Below, one piece after another: positions 42,601 through 49,677 of a stretch of DNA of 64,000 bases (position 1 is the stretch's first letter; each line of letters starts with the position of its first letter). The position numbers were made by a program, and so were the translations under genes. Where the stretch lies: positions 744,001-808,000 of the forward strand of contig CAVUMR010000001.1 of NCBI GenBank assembly GCA_963742715.1. The letters run 5' to 3'. The DNA is from CAVUMR01 sp963742715 (lineage in GTDB: Bacteria; Actinomycetota; Actinomycetes; Mycobacteriales; Micromonosporaceae). The notes under the pieces are model-generated. The model had not been told where the DNA came from. It worked only from the letters and a program-made list of their open reading frames with translations, and did not search any database.

Positions 42601-43766
42601 TCGCCGAGCCGTTCGGGGACGTGTTCCTGCTGGTGGACGGCTGGTCGACGATCCGGTCGGACTACGCGGATCTGGAACCGGTGGTCACCGACATCGCCAC
42701 CCGCGGACTCGCGTACGGCATCCACGTGGTGGTCGCGGCGAGCCGCTGGCTGGACCTGCGGCCGGCCATCCGCGATCTGTTCGGCACCCGCATCGAGCTG
42801 CGATTGGGCGATCCGGCGGACTCCGCGATCGACCGCCGGGCGGCCGCGAACGTACCGGACCGCTCGCCCGGTCGCGGCCTGACCGTGGAGCGGCTGCAGT
42901 GCCTCGGCGCACTACCGCGGGTGGACGGACAGCCGTCCACCGCCGACCTCGGCGACGGCGTGACCGGTCTGGTGACCGCGGTACGGACCGCCTGGTCCGG
43001 GGCGTGCGCGCCACCGGTACGACTGCTGCCCGAGCGGGTCGACTACGCGAGCCTGCCGGACGGGGAACTGGCCCGGGTACCGCTGGGCATCGCCGAAACG
43101 GATCTCGCGCCGGTACACCTGGACTTCGCCGCCGACCCGCACCTGATCGTGTTCGGCGACGTCGAGTGCGGCAAGACCGCGACCCTGCGCGCGATCGCCC
43201 GCCGGCTGGCCGGCCAGTTCACGCCGACCCAGGCCCGGCTGATCCTGGTCGACTACCGGCGGTCCCTGCTCGGCGCGGTCGACACCGAGCACCTGATCGG
43301 CTACGGCACCTCGGCGAAGGTCACCGCCGACATGGTCCGGCAGGTGACCGACGCGCTGGCCAAGCGGCTGCCCGGGCCGGACGTGACCCCGGAGCAGTTG
43401 CGCGAGCGGTCCTGGTGGACCGGCCCGGAGTTGTACGTCCTGGTGGACGACTACGACCTGGTCGCGACCGGCCAGGGCAACCCGCTGATGCCGCTGCTCG
43501 AGCATCTCGCCCAGGCCCGTGACATCGGGCTGCACCTGCTGGTGGCACGACGTACCGGTGGGGCCGGTCGAGCGGTGTACGAGCCCGTCCTGCAGCGGCT
43601 CCGGGAACTCGGCAGCCCCGGCCTGCTCATGTCCGGGGACCGTGAAGAGGGGCCGCTGCTCGGCTCGGTACGCCCGTCGCCGCAGCCGCCCGGCCGGGGC
43701 TGGCTGGTCACCCGCCGTGGCGGCACCCAGTTGGTACAGGTCGGCTGGCTCCCGCCCGCGGACTAG
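39663..43766 (+). CDS. eccC: Type VII secretion FtsK/SpoIIIE ATPase EccC (EccCa-EccCb fused)
   Basis: 1367 aa. Two membrane helices (residues about 40-85) and a DUF-type stalk precede three FtsK/SpoIIIE ATPase domains. All three P-loops are intact: GATGSGKSE (Lys510), GGPRSGKST (Lys884) and GDVECGKTA (Lys1171). The first domain has Walker B LLLVCDEF and DFKGG; the second has YCLDFGGGG. In ESX systems EccC is the motor that recognises WXG100 substrates through its last domain. The single-chain form is usual outside mycobacterial ESX-1. The GTG start is backed by AGGGAG at 9 nt and overlaps a leader ORF. Confidence 0.93.
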   Translation: MTSVLVRRRPRRPAPPMPAGQVPLDSPPELPGQTGGGWQQMVFVLPMLAGGGAMVLMFGASQGGPLGYLIGGMYGVSMLGVLATQLGGRGGRNGRSELIGARRDYLRRLAQLRRQVRRTIQDQQRAMHYRHPDPESLWSTVASQRLWERRRGDSDFAVVRIATGPQELATPLVPPHTRPVDDLERLCASALRRFVARYAVVPDLPVALALPSFSRVYLRGEPDRQRALVRAALAQAVTFHPPGDLIVAVCAGPHRQQQWDWTKWLPHALHPTRTDAAGPRRLVAPSLGELAELLDDVLAGRPKFGRDTSPTSAATTNRWDVPSPVREPRTGDQGRSTPAGSPHVVVVYDGGDWTAGPLAAEAGLHGVTVLVVDRTAPGVPDDGVAVLDVEPDGRLRSATVDEQAPLGHADGLGLAEVEALARQLAPLRLSTAAATDDQLTGTGAGQVLGLPDPADFEPSHGWGHRSEPERLRVPIGVGPDGSPVELDLKEPAQAGMGPHGLVIGATGSGKSELLRTLVLGLAASHSPEQLNFVLVDFKGGATFATLDRLPHTSAVITNLADELALVDRMADALNGELMRRQELLRAAGNLASAYEYEKARAAGAPLAPLPSLLLVCDEFSELLSARPEFIELFVQIGRVGRSLGVHLLLASQRLDEGRLRGLDTHLSYRIGLRTFSAMESRAVLGSTDAYELPRSPGHGYLRYGTEPLVRFRAGYVSGPYQPPEPPATTSGADSWIRPYDCGFLAPPADGTPFEPAVPPVGPAAGDGAGDATEPPDGPDHLPVTAAGPSLLDLLVDRMEGRGVPAHQVWLPPLAEPPTLDQLLPQLARHPQRGLMVGNPELYGRLRVPVGVVDKPYHQRRDLLWLDLSGAGGQVAIVGGPRSGKSTMLRALVGALALAHTPTEAQFYCLDFGGGGLSALADLPHVGGVAGRLDTEQVRRTIAEVRTLLDHRERQFAAHGVDGIGTYRRRRTLAATGDSLVAEPFGDVFLLVDGWSTIRSDYADLEPVVTDIATRGLAYGIHVVVAASRWLDLRPAIRDLFGTRIELRLGDPADSAIDRRAAANVPDRSPGRGLTVERLQCLGALPRVDGQPSTADLGDGVTGLVTAVRTAWSGACAPPVRLLPERVDYASLPDGELARVPLGIAETDLAPVHLDFAADPHLIVFGDVECGKTATLRAIARRLAGQFTPTQARLILVDYRRSLLGAVDTEHLIGYGTSAKVTADMVRQVTDALAKRLPGPDVTPEQLRERSWWTGPELYVLVDDYDLVATGQGNPLMPLLEHLAQARDIGLHLLVARRTGGAGRAVYEPVLQRLRELGSPGLLMSGDREEGPLLGSVRPSPQPPGRGWLVTRRGGTQLVQVGWLPPAD

Positions 43767-43908
43767 CTCCGTCCTGGGGTCGCGGGCCCGCAGTGGGGGC
43801 CGCTGGCGCGGCGACGAACGACGGAACCGTGGCGCACGACGTCGACGCGCGGGCTTCTTCGTGGGGCGCGGGCGCGCTGCCCTCTCGTGGGCCGGCGGAT
43901 GGGCGACA

Positions 43909-45174
43909 ATGACGCACACCGTGTACACGTCGTCTCCCTCCGCGCGCGCTGGCTCGGTCGCCCGAGCCGGCCGGTTGGTGCTCGCCGCCGTCACGGGCGT
44001 ACTGCTGTTCTCCGGCGGGGCCGGTGCGCGGCCGGCGTACGCGGACGGCATCCGGGACCAGCAGTGGCACATCGCGGCGGTACACGGGCAGCAGGCCTGG
44101 CGGTACGCGACCGGCACCGGCGTGACCGTGGCGGTGCTCGACTCCGGCGTCGACGCGCGGCACCGTGACCTCGCCGGTCAGGTACTGCCCGGCATCGACC
44201 TGGTCAGCAACGATGGCGACGCGCGTACCGATCCGGTCGGCCACGGCACCACGGTCGCGGCTCTCATCGCCGGTCGGGGCGACGACCGGAACGGTGTCGT
44301 CGGACTCGCGTACGGCGCGAAGATCCTGCCGGTACGGGTGCTCGACCAGAGCAACCGGTACCTCGATCCCGCCACCGTGGCGTCCGGGCTGCGCTGGGCG
44401 GTCGATCACGGTGCGCGGGTGGTCAACCTGTCGCTCGGCGGTAGCGGCTACAGCGTCGTGATCGCGGCCGCGCTGCGGTACGCCGCGGAGCACGACGTGG
44501 TCGTGGTGGCCTGCTCGGGCAACACGGTGCCGAACGAGCCGCCGGACATGTGGTACCCGGCCCGGGCCCCGGGAGTGATCGCGGTATCCGGTCTGACCAG
44601 GTCGAACACCCTGTGGCCCGGCTCGCGTACCGGGGCGCGGCTCGCACTGGCCGCGCCCGCGGCCGACCTGCTCGGCGCCCGCCCCGGCGGCTACTGGCGG
44701 GTCGCCGGTACCAGTTTCGCGGCACCACTGGTGGCCGCGGCGGCGGCCCTGATCCGGTCGCACTGGCCGAGCATGACCGCGCCGGACGTGGTGAACCGGC
44801 TGATCCGTACCGCGCACGACCTCGGCCCGCGCGGCCGGGACCCGAGCTTCGGCTTCGGCGAGGTCGATCCGCTCGGCGCGCTGACCGCCCGGGTCGCGCC
44901 GGTGGCCGTGAACCCGCTCGGCACCGATCCGGGCGACCCCGCGCCGTCCCGGTCAGGCCGGGCCGCGGGGGGAGGCGCGCCGGCGTACTCCGCTGAACCG
45001 GTGCCGAACGCCGACGATCCGGTGCCAGCCAGCGGTGCCTGGCGGGCGTGGCTGCTGACCATGATCGGGCTGACCATGGTGGCCGTGATCGCGCTGGTCA
45101 CCGCGCTGTCGATCCGGTCCCGGGAGCGCACCGGCCAGCCTCCACCCCGCTCGTCGACCCAGCCCCGGCCATGA
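43909..45174 (+). CDS. mycP: Type VII secretion mycosin (S8 subtilase) MycP
   Basis: 421 aa. A signal peptide (LVLAAVTGVLLFSGGAGARP) precedes a subtilisin domain with Asp78 in VLDSG, His112 in GHGT, oxyanion Asn205 in SGN, and Ser269 in GTSFAAP. A Pro/Ala linker leads to a C-terminal membrane anchor (LLTMIGLTMVAVIALVTALS). Mycosins stabilise the ESX membrane complex and may cut substrates. The start ATG at 43909 has only a weak upstream site. It lies 142 bp after eccC on the same strand. Confidence 0.92.
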   Translation: MTHTVYTSSPSARAGSVARAGRLVLAAVTGVLLFSGGAGARPAYADGIRDQQWHIAAVHGQQAWRYATGTGVTVAVLDSGVDARHRDLAGQVLPGIDLVSNDGDARTDPVGHGTTVAALIAGRGDDRNGVVGLAYGAKILPVRVLDQSNRYLDPATVASGLRWAVDHGARVVNLSLGGSGYSVVIAAALRYAAEHDVVVVACSGNTVPNEPPDMWYPARAPGVIAVSGLTRSNTLWPGSRTGARLALAAPAADLLGARPGGYWRVAGTSFAAPLVAAAAALIRSHWPSMTAPDVVNRLIRTAHDLGPRGRDPSFGFGEVDPLGALTARVAPVAVNPLGTDPGDPAPSRSGRAAGGGAPAYSAEPVPNADDPVPASGAWRAWLLTMIGLTMVAVIALVTALSIRSRERTGQPPPRSSTQPRP

Positions 45175-45265
45175 TCGCCGTGCGGTACACGCCGGAGCGA
45201 ACGCACCGCACCGAGCGTGCACGGAACGACGAGCTCGCGGCGCGCAGGAGCGGACGGGGACAGGC

Positions 45266-46453
45266 TCAGGTGCAGTGGCCGGTACCGCCCGCCTCCGTCG
45301 CGGTCCGGCCCTCGGCCGCCACCGGCGCGGTCTCGGTCTGACTCAGCGCGAATCCGGTCTCCGGATCGTCCGCCGCCGCCGCGAAGATCACGCCGTACAC
45401 GGTGCCGTCCGACGCGAGTAGCGGACCACCGGAGTTTCCGCTGCGTACGTCGGAGCGGATCGTGTACACCTGGCGCACCACGGTGCCGGTCTCGTAGATG
45501 TCCGGCCCGCGCACCTGGCGCAGGTCACGTACCCGCGCCGACACCGCGCGGTACGGCCCGTCCAGCGGGTACCCGACCACGATCGCGCCATCGCCGCTGG
45601 CCGCCGGCCGCGGGCTCCACTTGAGCACCGGCGCGTCCAGATCCGGCACGTACAACACGGCAAGGTCCCGCTTCGGGTCGTACACCACCACGCGGGCGCG
45701 GTACCGGTCGCCGTTGGCCTCGACCTGGACGGTACGGGTGCCGGCCACCACGTGCGCGTTGGTCATGACGTGCTGCGGCGCGTACACGAAGCCGGAGCCC
45801 TCGATGCGGCGCGAGCAGCTCGGCGCGTCACCGAGGATCTTCACCACGGAACGGTGCGCCCGTTGTACGACCGCGGAGCCGGCGAGGGCCGGGTCGGGCG
45901 GCGCGACCGACCGCACCTGGGTCGGCGTGAGCGCGCCGAACACGTTCGGGAAGTTGTCGGTGTCGACCGCGTCGCGCATCGAGTTGTACAGCGCCCGCGC
46001 CTGTCCTGGCATCGCCTTGTCGACGCCGCCCACGATCGAGCTGTTGCGTACCGCCTTGGCCAGCCACGGCACCGACGAGGACGCCAGCGGCGCGGCCACC
46101 ATCCAGGCGACCATCAGCACCGCGACCACGGACACCGCGGCACCACCGATGTCGTCGGCCACCTGCAGGCCCTGGTTGCGGATGGACCGGCGGATCCGGT
46201 TGCCGACCACCGCGGCGAGGGCCTGCCCGAGCAGCGCCAGGGCGAACACGATGGTCAACGAGACCACCACCCGCCCGGCCGGGCCGGAGAACCGTTCGGC
46301 CACCAACGGGGCGATCTGTACCCCGGCCACGGCGCCGCCGAAGAAACCGATGAACGAGAGCATGCCGACCACGAAACCCTGCCGGTAACCGTTGATCGCG
46401 AACAGCAGGGCGAGTACGACGAGCACGACGTCGACCAGGTGGCCGTTCACCAC
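45266..46453 (-). CDS. marP: MarP-type membrane serine protease (CvpA-trypsin)
   Basis: 395 aa. Four N-terminal membrane helices of CvpA type (VDVVLVVLALLFAINGYRQG first) anchor a periplasmic chymotrypsin-like domain. The triad is His234 (NAHVVAG), Asp263 (KRDLAV) and Ser341 (RSGNSGGP), positions that match M. tuberculosis MarP (Rv3671c) within two residues. Six cysteines are reduced to Cys in PSCSRR and the C-terminal GHCT, which could form the disulfide. MarP is needed for acid and oxidative resistance in mycobacteria. AGAGGAAG precedes the GTG. It is the first of the genes shared with the Rv3671c-Rv3682 block and is convergent with mycP. Confidence 0.92.
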   Translation of the reverse strand: MVNGHLVDVVLVVLALLFAINGYRQGFVVGMLSFIGFFGGAVAGVQIAPLVAERFSGPAGRVVVSLTIVFALALLGQALAAVVGNRIRRSIRNQGLQVADDIGGAAVSVVAVLMVAWMVAAPLASSSVPWLAKAVRNSSIVGGVDKAMPGQARALYNSMRDAVDTDNFPNVFGALTPTQVRSVAPPDPALAGSAVVQRAHRSVVKILGDAPSCSRRIEGSGFVYAPQHVMTNAHVVAGTRTVQVEANGDRYRARVVVYDPKRDLAVLYVPDLDAPVLKWSPRPAASGDGAIVVGYPLDGPYRAVSARVRDLRQVRGPDIYETGTVVRQVYTIRSDVRSGNSGGPLLASDGTVYGVIFAAAADDPETGFALSQTETAPVAAEGRTATEAGGTGHCT

Positions 46454-46598
46454 GCTTCCTCTCAGTCGGCGTCTGGCTGGTGCCAGTGAACCTATTCAGT
46501 CCGGGCAACCGCGTTCGCCGGAGGGGTGGCGACGTGCTCCGACGTCGCAAGCCTACGAGGCGCGGCCCAGCGGTCGGCGGGGAGACGCGCGGCACCGA

Positions 46599-46635
46599 TC
46601 CACCCCCGACACGAAGGGTCCACCCCCGACACGAA
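46599..46635. repeat. 17-bp direct repeat downstream of the Nudix gene
   Basis: tccacccccgacacgaa occurs at 46599-46615 and 46619-46635. The pair lies 18-54 bp beyond the stop of the minus-strand Nudix gene, one more case of short repeats behind a stop codon. Confidence 0.8.
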
Positions 46636-46652
46636 CGGCGGCAGGGCCCGCG

Positions 46653-47393
46653 TCAGTCGGTCGTCACCGGTTCACCGGCACCGTCACCGGTCATGTGCGG
46701 CGGCTCGGCCAGCTGCAGTTCTCTGGGCGGAAGATCCTCGACGCGGCTCTGGTCCCACGGTCGCGCCCAGCCGCCCAACTCCAGCAGCTTCGCCACGATC
46801 CCCCCGGTGAAACCCCAGACCAGCAGGTCCCGGACCTGGAAGGCCGGTCCGACGTGCCCACTCGGATGGCGTACCTTCAGCCGGTTCGCGGCATCCACCA
46901 GCTCGGCGATGGGCAACCGCTCGACCCGCGACACCTCCGCGCGATCGGCCGCGTACACCAGATGCGGCTCCCGCCACCAGGCGAGCACCGGCGTCACCAC
47001 ATAGTCGGACACCGGCACCCAGAGGTCGGGCAACGCGGTGACGATCTCCACCGTGGCCGGATCGAGCCCGACCTCCTCCTGCGCCTCCCGCAGTGCGGTC
47101 GCGACCAGGTCGGCGTCGCCGGGCTCCGTACCGCCGCCGGGAAACGCGCACTGCCCGGCGTGATCGCGCAGGGACGCGGCCCGCTCCAGGATCAACACGT
47201 CCGGCCCGGGCACCGGTGTACCGCCGCGGAACCCGGGCGCGTTCTCGCCCAGCAGCACCAGCACCGCGCTCGGCCGGCCACCGTCGCGGGGCGGCAGATA
47301 CTTGGTGATCTCCGCACCGTCGATCGCCGCGGCCCGCTCGGCGAGCGGCGACCACCATGCCGGCAGCGGTACGGAGGTGAGCGGACGTGACAT
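46653..47393 (-). CDS. Nudix CoA pyrophosphatase-like hydrolase
   Basis: 246 aa. The Nudix box GGGTEPGDADLVATALREAQ followed by EEVGL fits GX5EX7REUXEEXGU. The upstream ILERAASLRDHAGQCAFPGG is the CoA-pyrophosphatase (UPF0035) motif, suggesting cleavage of CoA or acyl-CoA at the pyrophosphate. Equivalent to Rv3672c in position. In M. tuberculosis a thioredoxin-like gene (Rv3673c) comes next, but here the neighbour is nth directly, 58 bp away. Confidence 0.88.
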   Translation of the reverse strand: MSRPLTSVPLPAWWSPLAERAAAIDGAEITKYLPPRDGGRPSAVLVLLGENAPGFRGGTPVPGPDVLILERAASLRDHAGQCAFPGGGTEPGDADLVATALREAQEEVGLDPATVEIVTALPDLWVPVSDYVVTPVLAWWREPHLVYAADRAEVSRVERLPIAELVDAANRLKVRHPSGHVGPAFQVRDLLVWGFTGGIVAKLLELGGWARPWDQSRVEDLPPRELQLAEPPHMTGDGAGEPVTTD

Positions 47394-47450
47394 GGCCCTA
47401 ACCTGCCGCCGCGCTGAGGTTGGACACGCTCGTGGTGTGGACGCGCCCGC

Positions 47451-48203
47451 TCATGGTGTGGGCGCACCCGCGAGCGCGGCCAGCTCGTCCGCGCGCTGCC
47501 CCTTGAGCAGCTTCGCCGCGGCGGCCGGCTCGGTCGGGCCGGTGCCGTACGACGGGCACAGCGCCGCGAGCGTGCACGCGCCACAGGCGGGCTTGCGGGC
47601 GTGGCAGACCCGCCGACCGTGGAAGATCACGCGGTGCGACAGCATCGTCCAGTCGCGCTTGTCGATCAGGTCCGCGATCGCAAACTCGATCTTGACCGGG
47701 TCAGTCTGGTCGGTCCAGGCCCAACGCCGCACGAGCCGGGCGAAGTGCGTGTCGACGGTGATGCCCGGCACCTCGAAGGCGTTGCCGAGGATCACGTTGG
47801 CGGTCTTGCGCCCGATGCCGGGCAGCTTCACCAGGTCGTCCAGCCGCCCGGGAACCTCGCCACCGAACTGCTCGACCAGCGTCTGTCCGAGCTTGATCAG
47901 CGAGTTGGTCTTGTTCCGGAAGAAGCCGGTCGGCCGGATCAGGTCCTCCAACTCGGCCCGGTCCGCACCGGCGTAGTCGGCGGCGGCGGGATACCGGGTG
48001 AACACCTTGGGCGTCACCTCGTTGACCCGCTGGTCGGTGCACTGGGCGGACAGAATCGTCGCGACCGCGAGCTCCAACGGATTCGTATGGTCGAGTTCGC
48101 AGTGCGCATCCGGATGGGTCTCGGCGAGGATGCGGCTCATCCGGCGGGCCCGGCGCTTGCGCGCGAGTGGCGTCTCGGTGGACGGATCGAAGGTGCGCGT
48201 CAC
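47451..48203 (-). CDS. nth: Endonuclease III (Nth)
   Basis: 250 aa. The helix-hairpin-helix LPGIGRKTANVILGNAF carries catalytic Lys133, and VDTH carries Asp151. The C-terminal 4Fe-4S loop CHARKPACGACTLAALC has the C-X6-C-X2-C-X5-C spacing. It removes oxidised pyrimidines and cuts the abasic site in base excision repair. The GTG at 48203 (start VTRTFDPST) fits relatives; longer frames lack support. Divergent from crp, as in the M. tuberculosis order except for a small membrane gene there. Confidence 0.94.
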   Translation of the reverse strand: MTRTFDPSTETPLARKRRARRMSRILAETHPDAHCELDHTNPLELAVATILSAQCTDQRVNEVTPKVFTRYPAAADYAGADRAELEDLIRPTGFFRNKTNSLIKLGQTLVEQFGGEVPGRLDDLVKLPGIGRKTANVILGNAFEVPGITVDTHFARLVRRWAWTDQTDPVKIEFAIADLIDKRDWTMLSHRVIFHGRRVCHARKPACGACTLAALCPSYGTGPTEPAAAAKLLKGQRADELAALAGAPTP

Positions 48204-48441
48204 GGAGCAGAGCCTACGTCGCGGCCCCGACAATCCGACGCGCCCAGCCAACCCGCCGCGGCCGGCCGGAATCGGGAGCCGGCAACGGGACTGGCGTCGG
48301 GACGGGCGACCAGCACCGGCTCGCCCGCTGCCGCCGCGCCGTCGTCACCCCGGCGCCGCGACGGATCACAACCGAAACGGGTGTACCGGCCTGCCGCTCC
48401 TGACACGTCACACTCCGGCCCGGCGGCACGTCAGACCCGGT

Positions 48442-48455
48442 GGACGGTACCGTCC
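48442..48455. promoter_or_regulatory. 14-bp perfect palindrome upstream of crp
   Basis: ggacggtaccgtcc is self-complementary and lies about 70 bp before the predicted crp -10 box and 114 bp before its ATG. It could bind a dimeric regulator. The sequence does not resemble the usual CRP site. Confidence 0.35.
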
Positions 48456-48524
48456 GTGACGGAAGCCCGAGCGATGCGCCGGAGAGCTGGCAGGCCTTGC
48501 GCTGGCAGGTTGCGCCGATACGCC

Positions 48525-48530
48525 TAGACT
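48525..48530 (+). promoter_or_regulatory. Probable -10 box of crp
   Basis: TAGACT lies 38 bp before the crp ATG, leaving a leader that includes the GGTGGAGG ribosome site. No clear -35 box at 16-18 bp was seen, as often in activator-dependent actinobacterial promoters. Confidence 0.4.
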
Positions 48531-48568
48531 CAACCGCGCAGCGGGAGCGGCGCTGGTGGAGGTGGACG

Positions 48569-49243
48569 ATGGAAGAACCCCTTGTCCGGGCAGGGCTGTT
48601 CCAGGGCGTGGACGCTGAAGCGTCCGAGGCCCTCGCTAAGGACCTCGAGCACCTCGACATTCGCCGAGGTGAGGTCGTTTTCACCGAGGGTGAACCTGGT
48701 GACAGCCTGTACATCGTGCTCTCCGGCAAGGTGAAGATCGGCCGCCGGGCCGCGGACGGGCGGCAGAACCTCATCGCGGTGATGGGTCCGAGCGACATGT
48801 TCGGCGAGTTGTCGCTGTTCGATCCCGGTCCGCGCACCGCGACCGCGAGCGCGCTGACGGACCTGCGACTGGCCCGGCTGAAGAAGTCGGCCCTGCGCCC
48901 GTGGCTGAGCAACCGGCCGGAGATCGCCGAGCAGTTGCTCCGCGTGCTGGCCCGACGGCTGCGTCGTACCAACGATTCGCTCGCCGACCTCATCTTCACC
49001 GACGTGCCCGGCCGGGTCGCGAAGAACCTGCTGCAGATGGCGAGCCGGTTCGGCACCCGCGAGGGCAGCGTGCTGCGGGTCACCCACGACCTGACCCAGG
49101 AGGAGCTCGCCCAGCTCGTCGGCGCCTCCCGGGAGACGGTGAACAAGGCGCTGGCCGACTTCGCCGCCCGTGGCTGGCTCCGGCTGGACGGCAAGAGCGT
49201 GATCATCCTCGATCCCGAGCGACTGGCTCGCCGCGCCCGCTGA
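48569..49243 (+). CDS. crp: Crp/Fnr-family cAMP receptor regulator
   Basis: 224 aa, the length of M. tuberculosis CRP (Rv3676) and collinear with it. The cyclic nucleotide-binding domain has GDSLYIVLSGKVKIG and FGELSLFDPGPRTATASA, which includes the Glu and Arg that hold the cAMP ribose and phosphate. A central helix leads to the winged HTH with TQEELAQLVGASRETVNKAL. It controls carbon and respiration genes when bound to cAMP. GGTGGAGG precedes the ATG. A class III cyclase gene inserted a few kb away in this cluster is a possible cAMP source. Confidence 0.94.
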   Translation: MEEPLVRAGLFQGVDAEASEALAKDLEHLDIRRGEVVFTEGEPGDSLYIVLSGKVKIGRRAADGRQNLIAVMGPSDMFGELSLFDPGPRTATASALTDLRLARLKKSALRPWLSNRPEIAEQLLRVLARRLRRTNDSLADLIFTDVPGRVAKNLLQMASRFGTREGSVLRVTHDLTQEELAQLVGASRETVNKALADFAARGWLRLDGKSVIILDPERLARRAR

Positions 49244-49311
49244 CCCATCCGTTACTCCAGCCCATCCGTTACTCCAGCCCATCCGTCACTCCAGCCCATC
49301 CGTCACTCCAG
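49244..49311. repeat. Four 17-bp tandem repeats starting at the crp stop
   Basis: Four head-to-tail copies of cccatccgttactccag (the last two with c for t at position 10) begin on the base after the crp stop. Unit borders are 49244, 49261, 49278 and 49295. Confidence 0.92.
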
Positions 49312-49380
49312 GTCGCGTCCTGCCGAGGACACGGCCGTTTCCGCGCTGGCCGCCGACGGCCGCCCACGGTCGTCGAACAC

Positions 49381-49499
49381 GTCCCGAGGCGCTGAGGTCT
49401 TGAACGCGGTCCGAGGCCGCTGAAACATTGAACGCGCCCCGAGGCGGCGAGGCCTTGAACGCGTCCCGAGGTGGCAACGCGTTCCGAGGCACTGAGATC
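49381..49499. repeat. Degenerate 28-bp repeats
   Basis: Three units of 27-28 bp (49381, 49409, 49437) share ccgaggc near the start and ttgaacgcg at the end. Two shortened units follow at 49464 and 49482. Divergence is higher than in the 17-bp array. Confidence 0.7.
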
Positions 49500-49677
49500 C
49501 GCCCGGTTTGCCCCGTTTGACGGTAGTACCGGGGCATTGGATACGGTTGCCGGACTGATCCCCGGCACGCCCTCCCCGCGAGATCACCTGTGCTGACAGT
49601 GAGGGCGGTCGACCTCACAGTTTCTCCGACCGATTTGTCGGGTAGGAGAACCGTGCCGACCAGAGGAGGACCCCTTG

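Larger units (their letters stand above)
48204..48568. other. Divergent intergenic region, nth and crp
   Basis: 365 bp with no supported gene. It contains a 14-bp perfect palindrome (48442-48455) and a TAGACT -10-like box (48525-48530) ahead of crp. No TGTGA-N6-TCACA site was seen. Confidence 0.5.
49244..49677. other. Repeat-rich intergenic region, crp to acyltransferase
   Basis: 434 bp holding two different repeat arrays (49244-49311 and 49381-49499) and the acyltransferase ribosome site AGGAGG. No coding sequence is supported on either strand. Confidence 0.6.

Noticed and set aside
45175..45265. Search for a WXG100 gene next to mycP
   Set aside because: Only 91 bp of convergent intergenic sequence with no open frame containing a WXG motif; none was seen near eccD or eccC either.
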